From Plasmodium coatneyi (taxonomy: Eukaryota; Apicomplexa; Aconoidasida; Haemosporida; Plasmodiidae): 64,000 nucleotides of DNA. How positions within the stretch are numbered: the first letter of the stretch is position 1; each line of letters opens with the position of its first letter. The stretch is from positions 4,588,001 to 4,652,000 of the forward strand of contig NC_033567.1 of NCBI RefSeq assembly GCF_001680005.1, given 5' to 3'. Shown here in pieces: positions 1 through 12,600 of the stretch. The notes below the pieces were generated by a model. It was not told where the DNA came from and made no database searches. It saw nothing but the letters and a program-made list of their open reading frames with translations. A program made the position numbers and the translations under genes.

Positions 1-502
1 AAGAATGCCTAAAAACTAAGCTGTTCTGTAAGACATTTTTAGTAGAATTTGCAGTTTATATGAAATAGTGATGTTGCGTTATAGCTAGTCAATTCGTGGG
101 GAATGCACGCAGGGAGGAAAACATAATGAAGAAGGTAAGACAACTGGCGATTGAACCCATTTGACTTTTTCACACTCACTTTTGCTTCACCTATACGTTT
201 AAGTTGTAAGTTTTTTTTCTTTCTTTTCGTGTAAGATTCCCACCTTGCGCCTGCTTCTATCAGGACAGAAATTATCCACCTCTTACGCACCTAATGGAAT
301 GGCTACAAAAATTTCGAAAGTCCCACTTGAGTTATCGTTCTAATACAAGTAAACGCAAATTAGCAGAAGACAAAATTGGAAGCCATTACCTTTACCCATT
401 ATTCATTCCTGGCAGGCTTAACAACGTGGTTGCAAAAGGGACAACCTGCTTCTACCAATTCGTGTCATATTGTTAAGCAAATTTTGTTAACATAAATCTG
501 TT

Positions 503-506
503 TATA

Positions 507-540
<34 letters not shown>

Positions 541-544
541 TTTT
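503..544. repeat. TA dinucleotide run followed by poly-T
   Basis: About ten TA units run directly into about 22 T residues. This is a typical intergenic microsatellite of this genome type and is likely to vary in length between isolates. Confidence 0.9.
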
Positions 545-2216
545 CTTACAAGATGTTATTTCCATCCATGCCAAACTGCTTCTTTCGTATACCCCTTACG
601 TGTTCGCTATGTTGTCATTACGTGAGGAAAAGGAAAATGTATACACATACGAAAGGTGTGACTAATGGGTAGCTAATTATTTCTATACTTTTTCACTTTA
701 CCTGGCTTGCTCATATGCGTCTGCATTAAGCCTGTAAATTTGCTTACGGTTAAAAAAATAAAGAAGAGGTGGATATATCTGTACACAGACATTTTCCTTT
801 TGTTAAATCCGGAGGAACACGCCTCATCGCGTGAGCTAATAAATACTCTCATACGTATATATATGCATATGTGTATATTTACTCATTTTAATATACTCCC
901 TTTTTTTCCTAGCTATTCACATTAAAGCTATGAGCAACCCTTTACGCGTGATTTAAAAGGAAATATTTTCCTCGCAACTTGGTATGTAAAAATTGCTGGG
1001 TAAAAATAAACAGGGCACAGTTGGCCTCATGAAGTTGCTTCCTTTTGTCTTTAATTTGCTTCAAAATAGAGGCCTACGCAGGCTTCATTATTCACCTTTT
1101 TAAAAATATTTTAAAAATTGTGGGTAACAATTGCGTAAACACATTTTGGGAAAAAATGCGGTAAAATTGAATATCCCTCTTTGCGGCACAAAACCAGGGT
1201 TGCAAAAAAAAAAAAAAACGCGTTGCACACATCACCGTACTTGCCATTATTTATCGAAGAAATGAATGAAAAAAAGGCGGTTAAGTCGCAAAAAGGAGGT
1301 TCTCAAAATTGCAAGTTTTTGATGCTCATATTTGCAAAAGTGTTATCTCCCTGTGATTCGAAATGGCTACTCCCGTAGGTGTGCAGCGACATCGGTGGAA
1401 ATCCCAATTGGGTGAACGTATAACGCGTGCTTATGTGTGTGTATATAAAAGGAAACGCAGTGGTGAAGTGCTTAATAACAAAAAAATTCCCTTACATTTT
1501 AAGCCTTTGTATCCGGTAAATGTGTGCATTTTTACGTATTTCTTAATGATCACATTTTTAATAGAGGAAAGAAAAGAAAAAACTAAACATTTTGGGGTAG
1601 CCGAACCTTTAACGGTGAAGAAATGTTGCAACTTTTTTTCTTCCCCCTTTGCGCAACACTTAGAAGTTCAGTAAGTATTTCACGAAAAGCAACATTTGTA
1701 TGGGTGAAAGAATTTAAAAAGGCAGGAGTTCAACACACGCCTTTTTTTGGGGCAGTTGTTTTTTAAAAAGGGTTGTTTGGGCTTTATTTTGTATCCTACA
1801 AGAAGGGTGTTACGCTTGTTTATTGAGTTTATGTAGCCGTGACGACGCGGTATGGGCAATTTTGCTTAGTAGCATATATTAATATTACAACGGCAGGTCG
1901 GTTTGCACTTCCTCTGGCCCCACTTTCCACATCGAGCTTGGTATCTTCTTAAAAGTTCCAATGGTATATGTAATTCCGTTCAGTTTTCTGCAAAATTAGA
2001 GGATCCCCCGTTGTGGAAGTCAGGAGTTCGAATTTAATCATGATTGTCACCAAGGGGTATCGTATAACAGTGTGTTGTTCACCCTACCGCACATCTCCGC
2101 CTTTTTTGATGTAAAAAATATTAACCTCATTTGACAGAGTTGCGAAACTTTTGTCATCGAAGGGAGGGGAAGAAAAGGTAAAAAAAAATATATATATATA
2201 AGAAGAAATAAGGAAT

Positions 2217-2318
2217 AAGGTATAACAAATAACGTATAAAAAATAAAGTGTAAAAAATAGAGTATAATAAATAAAGTGTAAAAAATAAATTATAACAAAT
2301 AGAGTATAACAGGGAATA
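2217..2318. repeat. Imperfect AT-rich minisatellite
   Basis: Successive imperfect units of roughly 12-16 bases, built around GTATAA followed by an A-rich AATAAA-like stretch, repeat about seven times. The array ends about 15 bases before the start codon of the prenyltransferase alpha gene, so it lies in the 5' UTR or core promoter. Confidence 0.8.
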
Positions 2319-2333
2319 TAGCATAACTGGAAA

Positions 2334-5300
2334 ATGCATGGACGGAAAGCCAGCAGCTCGAAAGATGATAAAGCCAAGCTAGAAAAGGTCAAAGAATTAA
2401 TTCCCCTTGTGAACCATTTGATAAAAAAGAAGAATGAAAAAATCTATGATAAAGAATACATAGAGAAGACATCCCTCATTTTGAGGAGGTGTCCTAATGT
2501 GCAGACTTTGTGGAATTTCAGGAAGGAATATTTTGAGTCTTTGGTAAATACCAGCGCACCGGTTGGCGAAGTGGGAAAAGGTAAGAAAAAGCATACAAGA
2601 GAGCAGCACATAAGAAACGGCACCCCTTTGTGCCATATAGGTGGTGCACATTGTAAGAGAAAGAAAGATAAACGGGGGGAGGAATTCCCAGTCGGAGGGT
2701 GCACAAAATTGTGTGCAAAGCGTCGTCCATTGAGAAAGAGTGTTGAATCTTTTCACCACTGTAACAACACGTATTTGTAGCATGCCGTATGAACCTAATT
2801 ATTCATACTAGTAAGGAAAAAATACACTGTGAAACACTTCCCTTTGAGGGCATCTTTTTTACCCTTTTTATAGGCGACGAAGAAGCGGACTGCCCAAAGC
2901 ACCTCCCCCATGAGGAGCTAAAAACTTTGATGAAAAATGAAAACACAATGGTTGAAGAAATTATGGTCAAATTTAACAAGTGCAACGATTTATGGTTTCA
3001 CAAATTGTGGATAATAAAATTTGGTCTAAAAAATGATTTAATGGATTTTTCTGACCTGATGAATGAGTTAGAATATTGCAAAAGGAACTTCAACAAAGAT
3101 GATAGGAACTTCCACTGTTGGAATTACCGGTCCTACATCATCGCGTGTGTGCATATATATATGAAGTGGGCAAAAAATGGGAAGGCTCACATTGGGGAAG
3201 CTCAAAGTGGGAAAAGTAGTACTGACGAAAGTGACTCCTCCTCTGCACAACTTGCTAACCAATTTGATGTCCATAAATCCAATTATGAACTGTCGAAAAC
3301 ATTGATTGAAAGGAATTTTTCCAATTTTTCTGCCTGGTTTCTGAAATACACCATACGTGAATCCCTAATCTGCACCGAAAACGAGTTAGACTTGATAAAA
3401 AATGCAATTTTCACGGATCCGTTTGATCAAAGTATGTGGGAATTTTATAGATGGTTTCTTTTTCATAAGGGTAATGACAAGGAGGAAATATTTTTCACCC
3501 TATTGCAAAATAATTGCATTTATTTTTTTTTCCAAAATTTGGTTAAGGCTAATTTATCCAAATCAAAGTGTTACGATGATAAGGGAAGGGAAATAACTGG
3601 AGAGTGGGGCAAACATTTAGTAGATCTTAACAACCCGCACGAAAGTTTCGAATCCTACGTATATTTTTTCAAACCCACCGATGAGAATATCCTTTTGAAT
3701 GGCCAATCTACTTATTTAAAATTTTGCATATTTTATTATAAGTATAATCTTCACGAACCAGGGGAGGTGCATTACGGAAAAAATGTCCTGCGAGATCTAA
3801 CCGTATGCCATGACTTTTTAAGTGAAGAAGACAAGTATGAGCACAACATTGTATACCCAATCGATTTGCGCAATTTTTCCCAAAACGAACATTTCAAAAT
3901 ATTACTAGATTATGATAGACAGGGGGGAGCAGACGCTAAAATGGATTCCAAGTCTAGTTGCGTTAGTTCATTCACTCCTTTATATAAATATATCAGTCGC
4001 TCTAACATATTGCTGAATACAGCCAAGCACATGAATTTCGCTTCATTAAATTTGGAGCTTGAGCAAATAAATGAACTGCTACTTTTGGAAAGCAATTGCA
4101 AGTTTGCCTTATTCACCAAGTAAGCCAAGAAGAGGAGGGTTCTCCCTTGTCATTAGTTTGCAATTTTTTCGCCGCCAGATGAATACGCCTTTTTGGGCGT
4201 TTATTCTGGTGTGTTCGAAATGTTGAGACGGTTCTCCTGTGAGGAAGAACGTCCGTGCGACGACAAAGGAAGGAGCGTGGAGAAACGGCGATTTGTAACC
4301 CCTATGAACGTGCATATGAGTGATTCAATCATGTGCACTAAACATTTAATAAAACCAACACGATAAAATTGCAGGCTCGAAATGTTAAGAAGGCTGGAAC
4401 AGTTCGACGAACTTTTCCCCCTACTTGAATTGTTAAAGCAAGTGGACAGCATGCGGATTGGGTACTACAAGGACTTGGAGACGGAGCTGCGGATACAGTA
4501 ATTTCTACTTCCCACATGTCTGTGCTAATTATCTCGGTCCTGTATGTTTTTACCACTGTGCCGTTTTGTATTCCCCCTCATATGTTAACGCCCCACCACA
4601 TGCAGGAAAAAAGTACATGATTATTACGAGGATTCCAAAATGGGTTAAGCATATTTACCAAAAAAGAAAAAAAAAAAAAAAATTGTTTTACTCCGCGTAC
4701 ATTTTGAAATATAAATAAGGTGAAGCAGAAACCTTTGTCTGTGTCTTCCCCTTTTCGATAGGCGACAAAGGCACCCTGGATCTGAGTGGACTAAACATTG
4801 ACAACATAACATATCCCCTCATGATTGAAGCTTTTTTTATACCCAGTATTAATTTGTCCAACAATCTCTTATCAGAGTCGTACGAACAAAAAGAAAAGAA
4901 GAGGGCCGAAGGGGCGGGGGCGGCTATGGCGCTCCTCGCTTTGGTTCCATTAACAGTGTGTACGTAAATATGCATATGTGTATGTGTGTATGTATGTTGG
5001 AGCACTCACCCATGCGCGTTTTACGTCTTGTCCATGATAGGTACACCGGCAAGTGTACAGTAAACTTTTTGTACAACCTGAGGGAGCTAAATTTGAGTCA
5101 CAACAAAATAAAACGCCTCGTGGTGCTAATGAAGAATTTGTACAACCTGAAGTTATTGGAGAAGTGAGTATATCGAAAGTGTAGAAAAGGGAGGGTGTCC
5201 AGTTTGTTGCAAAGCTTGTTTCCCTTCTAAATGTATATGCGTATATACGTTTATATGTGTATGTATGTATATATGTTCCACTTTGCACGCCCAATTTGTT

Positions 5301-5755
5301 GTTTAAAAAATATCGATGCAGGCTTGATGTTAGCAGCAACGCACTGGCAAATTTGGACGAAGATCTGGACAACTACTCCTTCGTATTGCTGCCCAATTTG
5401 AAGTAAGCCAGATGGAGCCTCGCGTGAGGGAAATTGCCTTCACTTATTGCGAATCGAGTTGTAATTTATTGGTTCATTCGCCTATGGGCTTGAGAGCGAA
5501 TACCTCTCACTTCCTCTACACTGTGGTGTGAATAAGGAGGTACACCCAAGGATGCCCCACACGCGTGTATATATATATGCATATATAGGCTCATACAAAT
5601 TGATGCATTTCTGTTTCCTCATCTTCCTAAGACAAATTAACATCAGCGACAGCAACCTTTCCGCGCTGCTGAACCAGAGGTACAAGAATATGAGCGAGCT
5701 CAACACGTATAAGGTGGTGCAGGACGGTTCGAAAGTAATTTTATCCAAAGAGTAA
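2334..5755 (+). CDS. Rab geranylgeranyltransferase (GGTase-II) alpha subunit with C-terminal leucine-rich repeats
   Basis: Alpha subunit of the enzyme that attaches geranylgeranyl groups to C-terminal cysteines of Rab GTPases; it works with a beta subunit and Rab escort protein. The N-terminus MHGRK is characteristic of the family, and prenyltransferase alpha repeats follow (TLWNFRKEYFESL, DLWFHKLWIIKFGL, FHCWNYRSYI, QSMWEFYRWFL). Proposed exons: 2334-2580, 2874-4119, 4375-4497, 4606-4643, 4762-4963, 5041-5163, 5322-5402 and 5632-5755. All phases match, giving 727 residues. Exon 2 could instead begin at 2781, adding 31 residues; the 2873 acceptor has the better pyrimidine tract. The last four exons encode leucine-rich repeats (for example LYNLRELNLSHNKIKRL), a tail known from mammalian and plant alpha subunits but missing in yeast. 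Exon 4 is only 38 bases. An insertion near residues 200-230 is Ser/Gly/Asp rich. Confidence 0.88.
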
Positions 5756-6648
5756 GACTGCATGACTGCACCATACGTATTAGCAAGAGTGGAAACGTCC
5801 GATGTGAAATATTGCCCTGCTATCAAAAATACACACACGAAGAAACAGAAACCTAATTGGCGCTTTATTTAGCGCGATATTTTTGTTTAGCCGCGCATGG
5901 TTTTTCCGTTGAACTGATGAAAACGGAAGTCCTGTGCATTGATGGCAACTCTAACACAAACAAATAAGTAACGAGGTAAATATTTATGGAAGCAGTGAAC
6001 AGTGCAACCGCATGGATATATGTCCGTATAGCACTTCTAAAGCCCGCCCACGTGTGGGGCATGCCAGAATGCAGAAAACGGCATGTCTTCGCTGGAACAT
6101 TTCTTTCTTATAAACAAATGGAAAAGAGTTTTTCAAAAAAAGGCAAAATGGAAAAGGGAAAAAATAAAACAAAATAACAACAAAAAGAAGCTTCAAAAGG
6201 TTTTAATTCTGATTAAAAAATTGCAAATGTAGAGGATGATGTAAATACTTCTTTCTTTTCCTTTTTTGGCACAATTTATAAAAGCGATTTTAATAATGTA
6301 CACATGAACAACGGCATTTTCGCGCCCGTTCGGCGGCTTACACACACATGTGAGGAAGTAATACAAATGCACACTGCACGCGTACCATTTTTATGTTTTT
6401 AATTCTGAGTTCATTTTTACAAAAAAAAAAAAAAAAAAAAATGCAAATGGATGGTAAAAAATAGTTAATTCACCCTACCGTTGTAAATCACACACAGATA
6501 AGGGGGGTCTCTCCACGAGTTGTCCTCTTCATGTTGCATTTGCTCTTCCTCCACCCATGCATGCACGTTGCTTCTCACGTGTAAAACATTCGGTGGAACT
6601 TATCCGTCCCAATACTACATGTTTAATTTTATGAGTTCCTTATTCCGT
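5756..6648. other. Convergent 3' intergenic region
   Basis: Lies between the 3' end of the prenyltransferase gene and the 3' end of the giant minus-strand gene, so it should carry both 3' UTRs. It has a poly-A run at about 6421-6440 and T-rich stretches, and no credible coding sequence. Confidence 0.7.
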
Positions 6649-9600
6649 TCATTTTTTACAGGAGTAATTCTCCTCTCCCGTGTCAGCACAATCACTCAGA
6701 GTGGACAATGTAGAGTTTTCATTTTTCAATACGTCCAATTTTTCCAAACTATAAACCTTCTCATTGCGATGATTGCTATACATGTAAATAAGATTCACCT
6801 CGTCGTCCGAAATGAAAAGGTCGTCTATATTCGTGAGTCCACTACTTTGAATAATATTATAAAAGTTGTCCTCATTATTAATATATGTAGATTTAGCAAT
6901 CCCATTATCCGTTTGATCATTTGAAAGGTTATCTTTGGTGGGGTCCACATTGTTGACATAACTTAGGGACACGTCTCCATTAAGTAGAACATTTCTTTTG
7001 CTGCATTTTTCCTTGAAAAGTTCCTTATAAAATGAAGAAAGTAATTTAAAAAGTTTGCCATTTTTTTTACTATTCAATTGGTTGCCTCTTAGGGGGAAAT
7101 TGCTATTTAGCTTAAATTTGTACACGCGGTTATTGTGCCTTATTAGGAATATATTCATTTTGGATAAGATACTTTCGTTCAAGCTGTCGCTGCACCTTTT
7201 TTTGCTAATACAGTGCTTGCCCAGCTTGTCCGTCTTGGGCAAATTACCGATGCAGCGGTTCGTCCTGACCTGCTTGTCACTGCCGTTAACATGGGTATTT
7301 TCTTCACCGTTTTGCATGTCCGTGTGTAGCACCACGGACTCCGCAGAGGTCCCCACGTCTGTGGTGCTATTCTGGGAAGAAGTGCAGCTTGGTGCCCTCA
7401 TGCATAATCCTCTACAATTTTCTGTAGTGCACTTCTCCTCGCACTTGTCATTAGCATCATAATCGCTACCGTCATAGTTGGGGTCATCCCCCCTGCTACT
7501 ATTCCTAACTATATTGTATGCCTTTGTTAGGTCTTCCCTTAAGTGGTTCCTTCCCCAATTGGAGGACTCACCCTTGGACTGTTTTTCTAAATTTTCCAAA
7601 AAACACGTATCTAGCTTATATGCGCAGATGGGTTCTTTTATATTGGGTTCACCCCAATTATCATAATTTTTTCCCATATCATTTAGAGGCATGGTAAGAA
7701 CTACATATTTCTGGTCTTGACAAAAATACAAATTCTCTCTTTTCTCCTTTTCAATTTCGTACTGAAGGAGTTGAAAAATCGACTTTAAATTATCGCTACA
7801 CCTGTAGCTGTTTGTAAAGTCTTGTATTAAAAAATGAATTCTTTCCAAGTCCTGTATGTACTGCTTATTTAGATAATTATCCGTTTTATCTTTGTAGTTT
7901 TTCAGAATGTTCGCAAAATCGACAGGAAAATTGTTGGTAAAGCGAAGTGTCTGTATTCTATTCGCCGCACCATAGGGTTTGTTCCAATTTTCGTTATTTT
8001 TTCGTAGCACTTCATTTAGGATGGCTGCGCTTTCCAATTCGGAGTACACAACTTGGCTGTTCATGTGCATACCTTTTTTATCTGCCTCATTGAGTGCACT
8101 GCTCACGTGGATGTTAATCCCCTTATCAAATGGTATACCGTTCATATTAGCGTTATTATTGCCGTCATTATTTTTTCTAATACCGTGAATGGTAGTGTCT
8201 TCCCCATGGGGTAAGTGTAAGTCATCCCCATTTTGTGCGTTTACGCCATTTACGCCGTTTCTGTATCGATCAGAGCTGCTTGGGTAGATGCCTGAGAAGG
8301 GCGCAACCCCCCCCATGTGCATGTATCTTTGGCTACGTTCATCATTAGGGTCCCCGGGGCCATAAAACCCTTTTGTGCCTACTCCTCCTTCCATGTTGTT
8401 CGTTCGTTTGCGCTCACATGCATTTTTTTCGAAATCGGCTTTACAGGCAAACCAATCTGACTGCTCTCCGTTAACATTGCCGTGTCGAGTTTTATCGAAC
8501 AACCTAACCCTACATGCGTCGTATTTTTCCTTTTGACTTCCTCTATCTGTTGGGGGAGTGAAATTCATGACATTTTTCTGCTCCATTTTGTAATAATTGA
8601 TTCCCCCATCCATGCTTGCACTTTTCATGCGTGAATGTAGGGCGAAGGGATTATTTTGGATGCTTCTTTGCGCGACTTTCGCTTCTTTTTGGAGGAAATT
8701 TGGATGAGGGGTGTAACAATTTGCACTAGTGTGGGTCTCCATTGGGTGGTAAATCATAGCACACGGGTCTCCCATCGGTTGGGGTTTCTCCTGTGTAGCG
8801 TTATTTACATATGCCTGATATGTACTTTGCACTGATTTTGCCACGTGTGCAGGTGCTCCCCTACGCATCACTGGCACATTGGAAAAGCTATCCCTTTTGT
8901 ATATGTTCTCCACTTCTTGACCTCTCGAGGAGAACAAATGGCTCTTTCCCTTTTGATGCAATATTTCGTCATTCCTGTCATTGCTAATATAGCGATTCTT
9001 ACAAAATATGTTGTTACAGTTTTCCCCTGGGAAGATTTGTTCCTCACCCATGTATGCATTCTTACTTTGATACGCATTCGTATCTTCATGATTATAATTT
9101 ATATTCACACTTCTATTCGTGCTTAAGTTTACGTTTACTCCCTCATCGTTGTTTTTCCTTCTATGTGCAGTTAACAATGTATCCGGTTTTCTATTCCATT
9201 GATTGCAAACATTGTTTTTTAAAAAAATGTCGTCCTCTTTCTCATAGATGCTGTTGTACGTGTTGTCCTCATTTGGCATGTTGCTACTTCTGTTATGGTT
9301 ACTTTCTGTTTTTTTAATATTGTGTAAATATTCTGTCTTTTTAAATGGGTTATCCTCAGTGATTGTTTCTTTTATGTTGTGCACCTTGTGGGGGTTGTAC
9401 CCACTGGTTGGATCTACATTCAAGAAGTTCCTATTTAGCATGTGTTTTGAGTTACATAACAGTTCGCCTTTATTGTTATGTGTAAAGATGTCGTCCAGAT
9501 TACCATCCTTTTGGTAAAAGAGAGAGGTATTCTGTTTGGTGCTTTCTCTCTGTAATTGCCTTCCCATCCGTTGTTCCTCCATTGGGGATACTCTCTCACC

Positions 9601-12600
9601 ACTAACCACATCCTCCGTCATGACTAAATTTTTGTATTCCCCATTTTGCCAATCAACCCTCTGATGCGCAAATTCATTTCCGTTTACCATCCCTTCAGCG
9701 TTACCTTTTTCGTTATTTCCCGAATGGGTATACTTCAAATGTGCGTCCATATGGTTTGTGTTTCCACACCCCATGGGTGCACATCGCATGTTGGGGTACT
9801 TTTCTTGGGGGGAATAGTTAAAGTTTTCCTCACTTGGGGTCATTAATTGTATGTTCCTTCTCTTGCTCAGGGAGCCTACCCTAGCAGGGTTGTCAAAGGT
9901 ACCCATGCTATTTTTCGACGAGTGCGTTCTATGGTTTGGGGTGGAAATGTCTGCATAACTCATGCGTGGGTCATTGATGTTGGCACCGTCTATATTGCTA
10001 TTCCCCTTGCACATGTTTCCTCCCTTTATTGTGACACCGTTTGCGTTGTTGGAGAACTGCTCACTTTCGTGCTGCACATTTGTGTAGATTTGTTCATCCT
10101 CATTAGGGGTGCCTCCCCTTTTTACGGACCTGTGCCTGTCATGCAGTGCACTTTGATCGTCAGTTCTGTTATAAACCAATTTGCTACTTCCATTCGTGGG
10201 GTTGTTACTACACCCCCTGGAGGGATACTTCTTCTTCCTTTTTCCCTTTTCCTTTAAATTATCACAATCGCTGTTGTCCTCTCCTGTTGAGAGATCCTGT
10301 TGTGTATCGTTTTTACTTTTGACCAAATTGCTCTGCCTTTTTTTTTTCTTGTTTACACAGTTTGGAATGTAACTATCCCTTGTGACGTTATTTACTGCGC
10401 GATTTTGTTTTCCAACGTGGGAGTCTGCATCTGAGTCTGAGTTGGAGTCGCGGTTCTCCGTTCCGTTATCAGAGGTTTCTCTTTCGTGTCTATACCTTTG
10501 GTTCTCTCCTTCTCCACTACAAAATTTTAATTCTATTTTTCCGCTATTAGGAAAATGACTGTTTCTGTTCTTTCCTTTTTTCGTTTTTGCATTTTGGATT
10601 TCACCATCATCCAGGTCTTCACTACTGCTGCTTATATCATTCATGCCGTTGCGCAGGTTGCTTCTTCGGCTTTGGCTATTATAACTATTGCCTGTGTTCG
10701 TCCCCTTACTATTTCTAATGCTAGAAGTGTTACTGTGCAGGGGGGTTCTATGCATCTTCTTAATATTGCTCTCTTTCGAGAGAGCAGACTTCCTGCGAAC
10801 AGCTTTTTTATCACATTTGACCTCGTCCTTCTCGTAGTTTTCATTGCTGGACGAGTTGAAGCTACTGCTACTTTCGTTGGCGCCCTTCCTTAGGGTAGAT
10901 TTCTTACTACTGTTCTCTTTCCTTTGATGCATCTTCTTACCGGAGGCAACAAAATGTGTCTTGCTGCTTGGTACATTTCCCCTGATAGAATCGGCATGTT
11001 GCTCATCATCCGAAATAATGTAACTCGATTTCTTCTTCATTTTGCACTTGACAAACACGTCTGTGTCATCACCATGTGCAATATCTTCATCTTGTGCCAT
11101 TTTTTGTTTGCTCCTTAACGGTTCCTCTTTCTTCTTTTTTTTTTCTTTTTTCTTTGTAACACATTTTTCCTTACATTCCTGCGCAATTTGCAATTTTTCC
11201 AACGTGTTTACGTTTCCATTTTTATCTGCTCCCCTGCGATTGCATTTGCTGTGTCTACCACAACGGTCACGATTATTATAATCATGCCATTCCTTAGCAC
11301 CACTGTCACATTCGTTACTACCTCTATCGCCTTCCCTACGGTTGGTAGTCACGTTGTGCCTAAACGGGTTCATAGAATGAGCTAATTTCCTGGCGACGAG
11401 ATGGACATATGCGTCGTCACGCCCATTTCCCCTCTCACCGTCACCATAATGTTCGTCTTCCTTTTCCACACTTAATTCTTTAAAAGCGCTATTACGTTCG
11501 CCTGGATATTTTTTACTACCCCTTTTAACGCCGTTCCTAGGATCCGAATGGTTAACATTAGGTGAGCTGCTTCGTCTGTTCGTGCTTATCACAGAACTGT
11601 CCTCACCATTGAGGCTCGCTTTGCATCCATTGTTACCTCCATCTTCATCACGGCTGCTTGCTCCACCCCTGTCACTACAACTTTCGGTGTACTGATCACT
11701 CCCATTATGTTTTTTTTTTTTTTTTTTTTTCTTCTTCTTGACATACACTGTGGGTGCATTTCTGCATTCGTTCTTGTAGTTATTTTGTTGCAGAGGCGCA
11801 TTCGCTTCGTCATAATTGTGTGGTTGTCCGGGGATTCTCACATCGGTGGCAACCCCTTTATTATTTTTTTTAGCATTGTTGCTGTTAGGGGGGTTGTTGA
11901 CAATGTATCGACAGGTATCTTTTCGGCTCGTACGATTTCCACCAATTCCGTCGACAAAATTGTTCTGCTTCGCGTCCTCAGAAATGCAACTTATGTCATC
12001 ATTTAACGAGTTACTTCTACTTCGATGGAACTGTTCATTTTCTTGTTTTTCCTTCATGTCCATTTTTCTTTTTGCATTATACTTTATATCACTCCTCTTT
12101 TTTATTTCCTTCGTAAGTGCATTTTTGGAGTTGCGGCTGTTTTGGTGTACCCTATTTTTGGACTCCGCAAAGGATTGCGTAGAGCTAGGGAGGGTAGACT
12201 CGGAATATGAAGAAACATATTTACTTGATAACTCTTCCTTCATTTTTATTTTTTCATTTTTTCTGTTTTCCTCCTGTAGGTAATAAGTACTGTTTTCATT
12301 CCATTTCGCGTTAGAAGGAAATTCTCCATTAGTTTGAAGCTCCTCTTTGAGGTGGTGATGATCCTTGTCTGGCTTGCCCCTCTGCATATCCATTCTGTGT
12401 TCTCTGTCAAATGAGTCCTTTTTAATGCCTTTCTTCGAATAATGGTTTAAATTGCCGTTCTGTAATTCCGATCCCGTCTTATATACGTGTAGGCCCTTTT
12501 TTCCTATACTATGGTTATCATTGCTATTTGTTGCCGCATCCCTTGGGGTTGTGCTTTTCTTGTTGGCCTTGTCATCCCTGGGGGGAAGTTCGTTACTACA

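Larger units (their letters stand above)
1..2333. other. Intergenic DNA, no gene recognised
   Basis: This stretch holds only short open frames, most of which would need a non-ATG start, and none resembles a protein family I know. It contains a TA dinucleotide run passing into a poly-T run (503-544) and an imperfect AT-rich tandem repeat just before the next gene (2217-2318). A short tRNA-like T-loop motif near 2026 does not fold into a T arm. It probably holds the upstream region of the prenyltransferase gene and the flank of a neighbour outside the window. Confidence 0.6.

Noticed and set aside
1..290. Basic 83-codon minus-strand frame at the left edge
   Set aside because: It needs a GTG start and has no recognised similarity; it could be a terminal exon of a gene but nothing supports that.
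2020..2045. tRNA-like T-loop text (GAGTTCGAATTT)
   Set aside because: The flanking bases do not pair as a T stem and there is no A-box or cloverleaf upstream.
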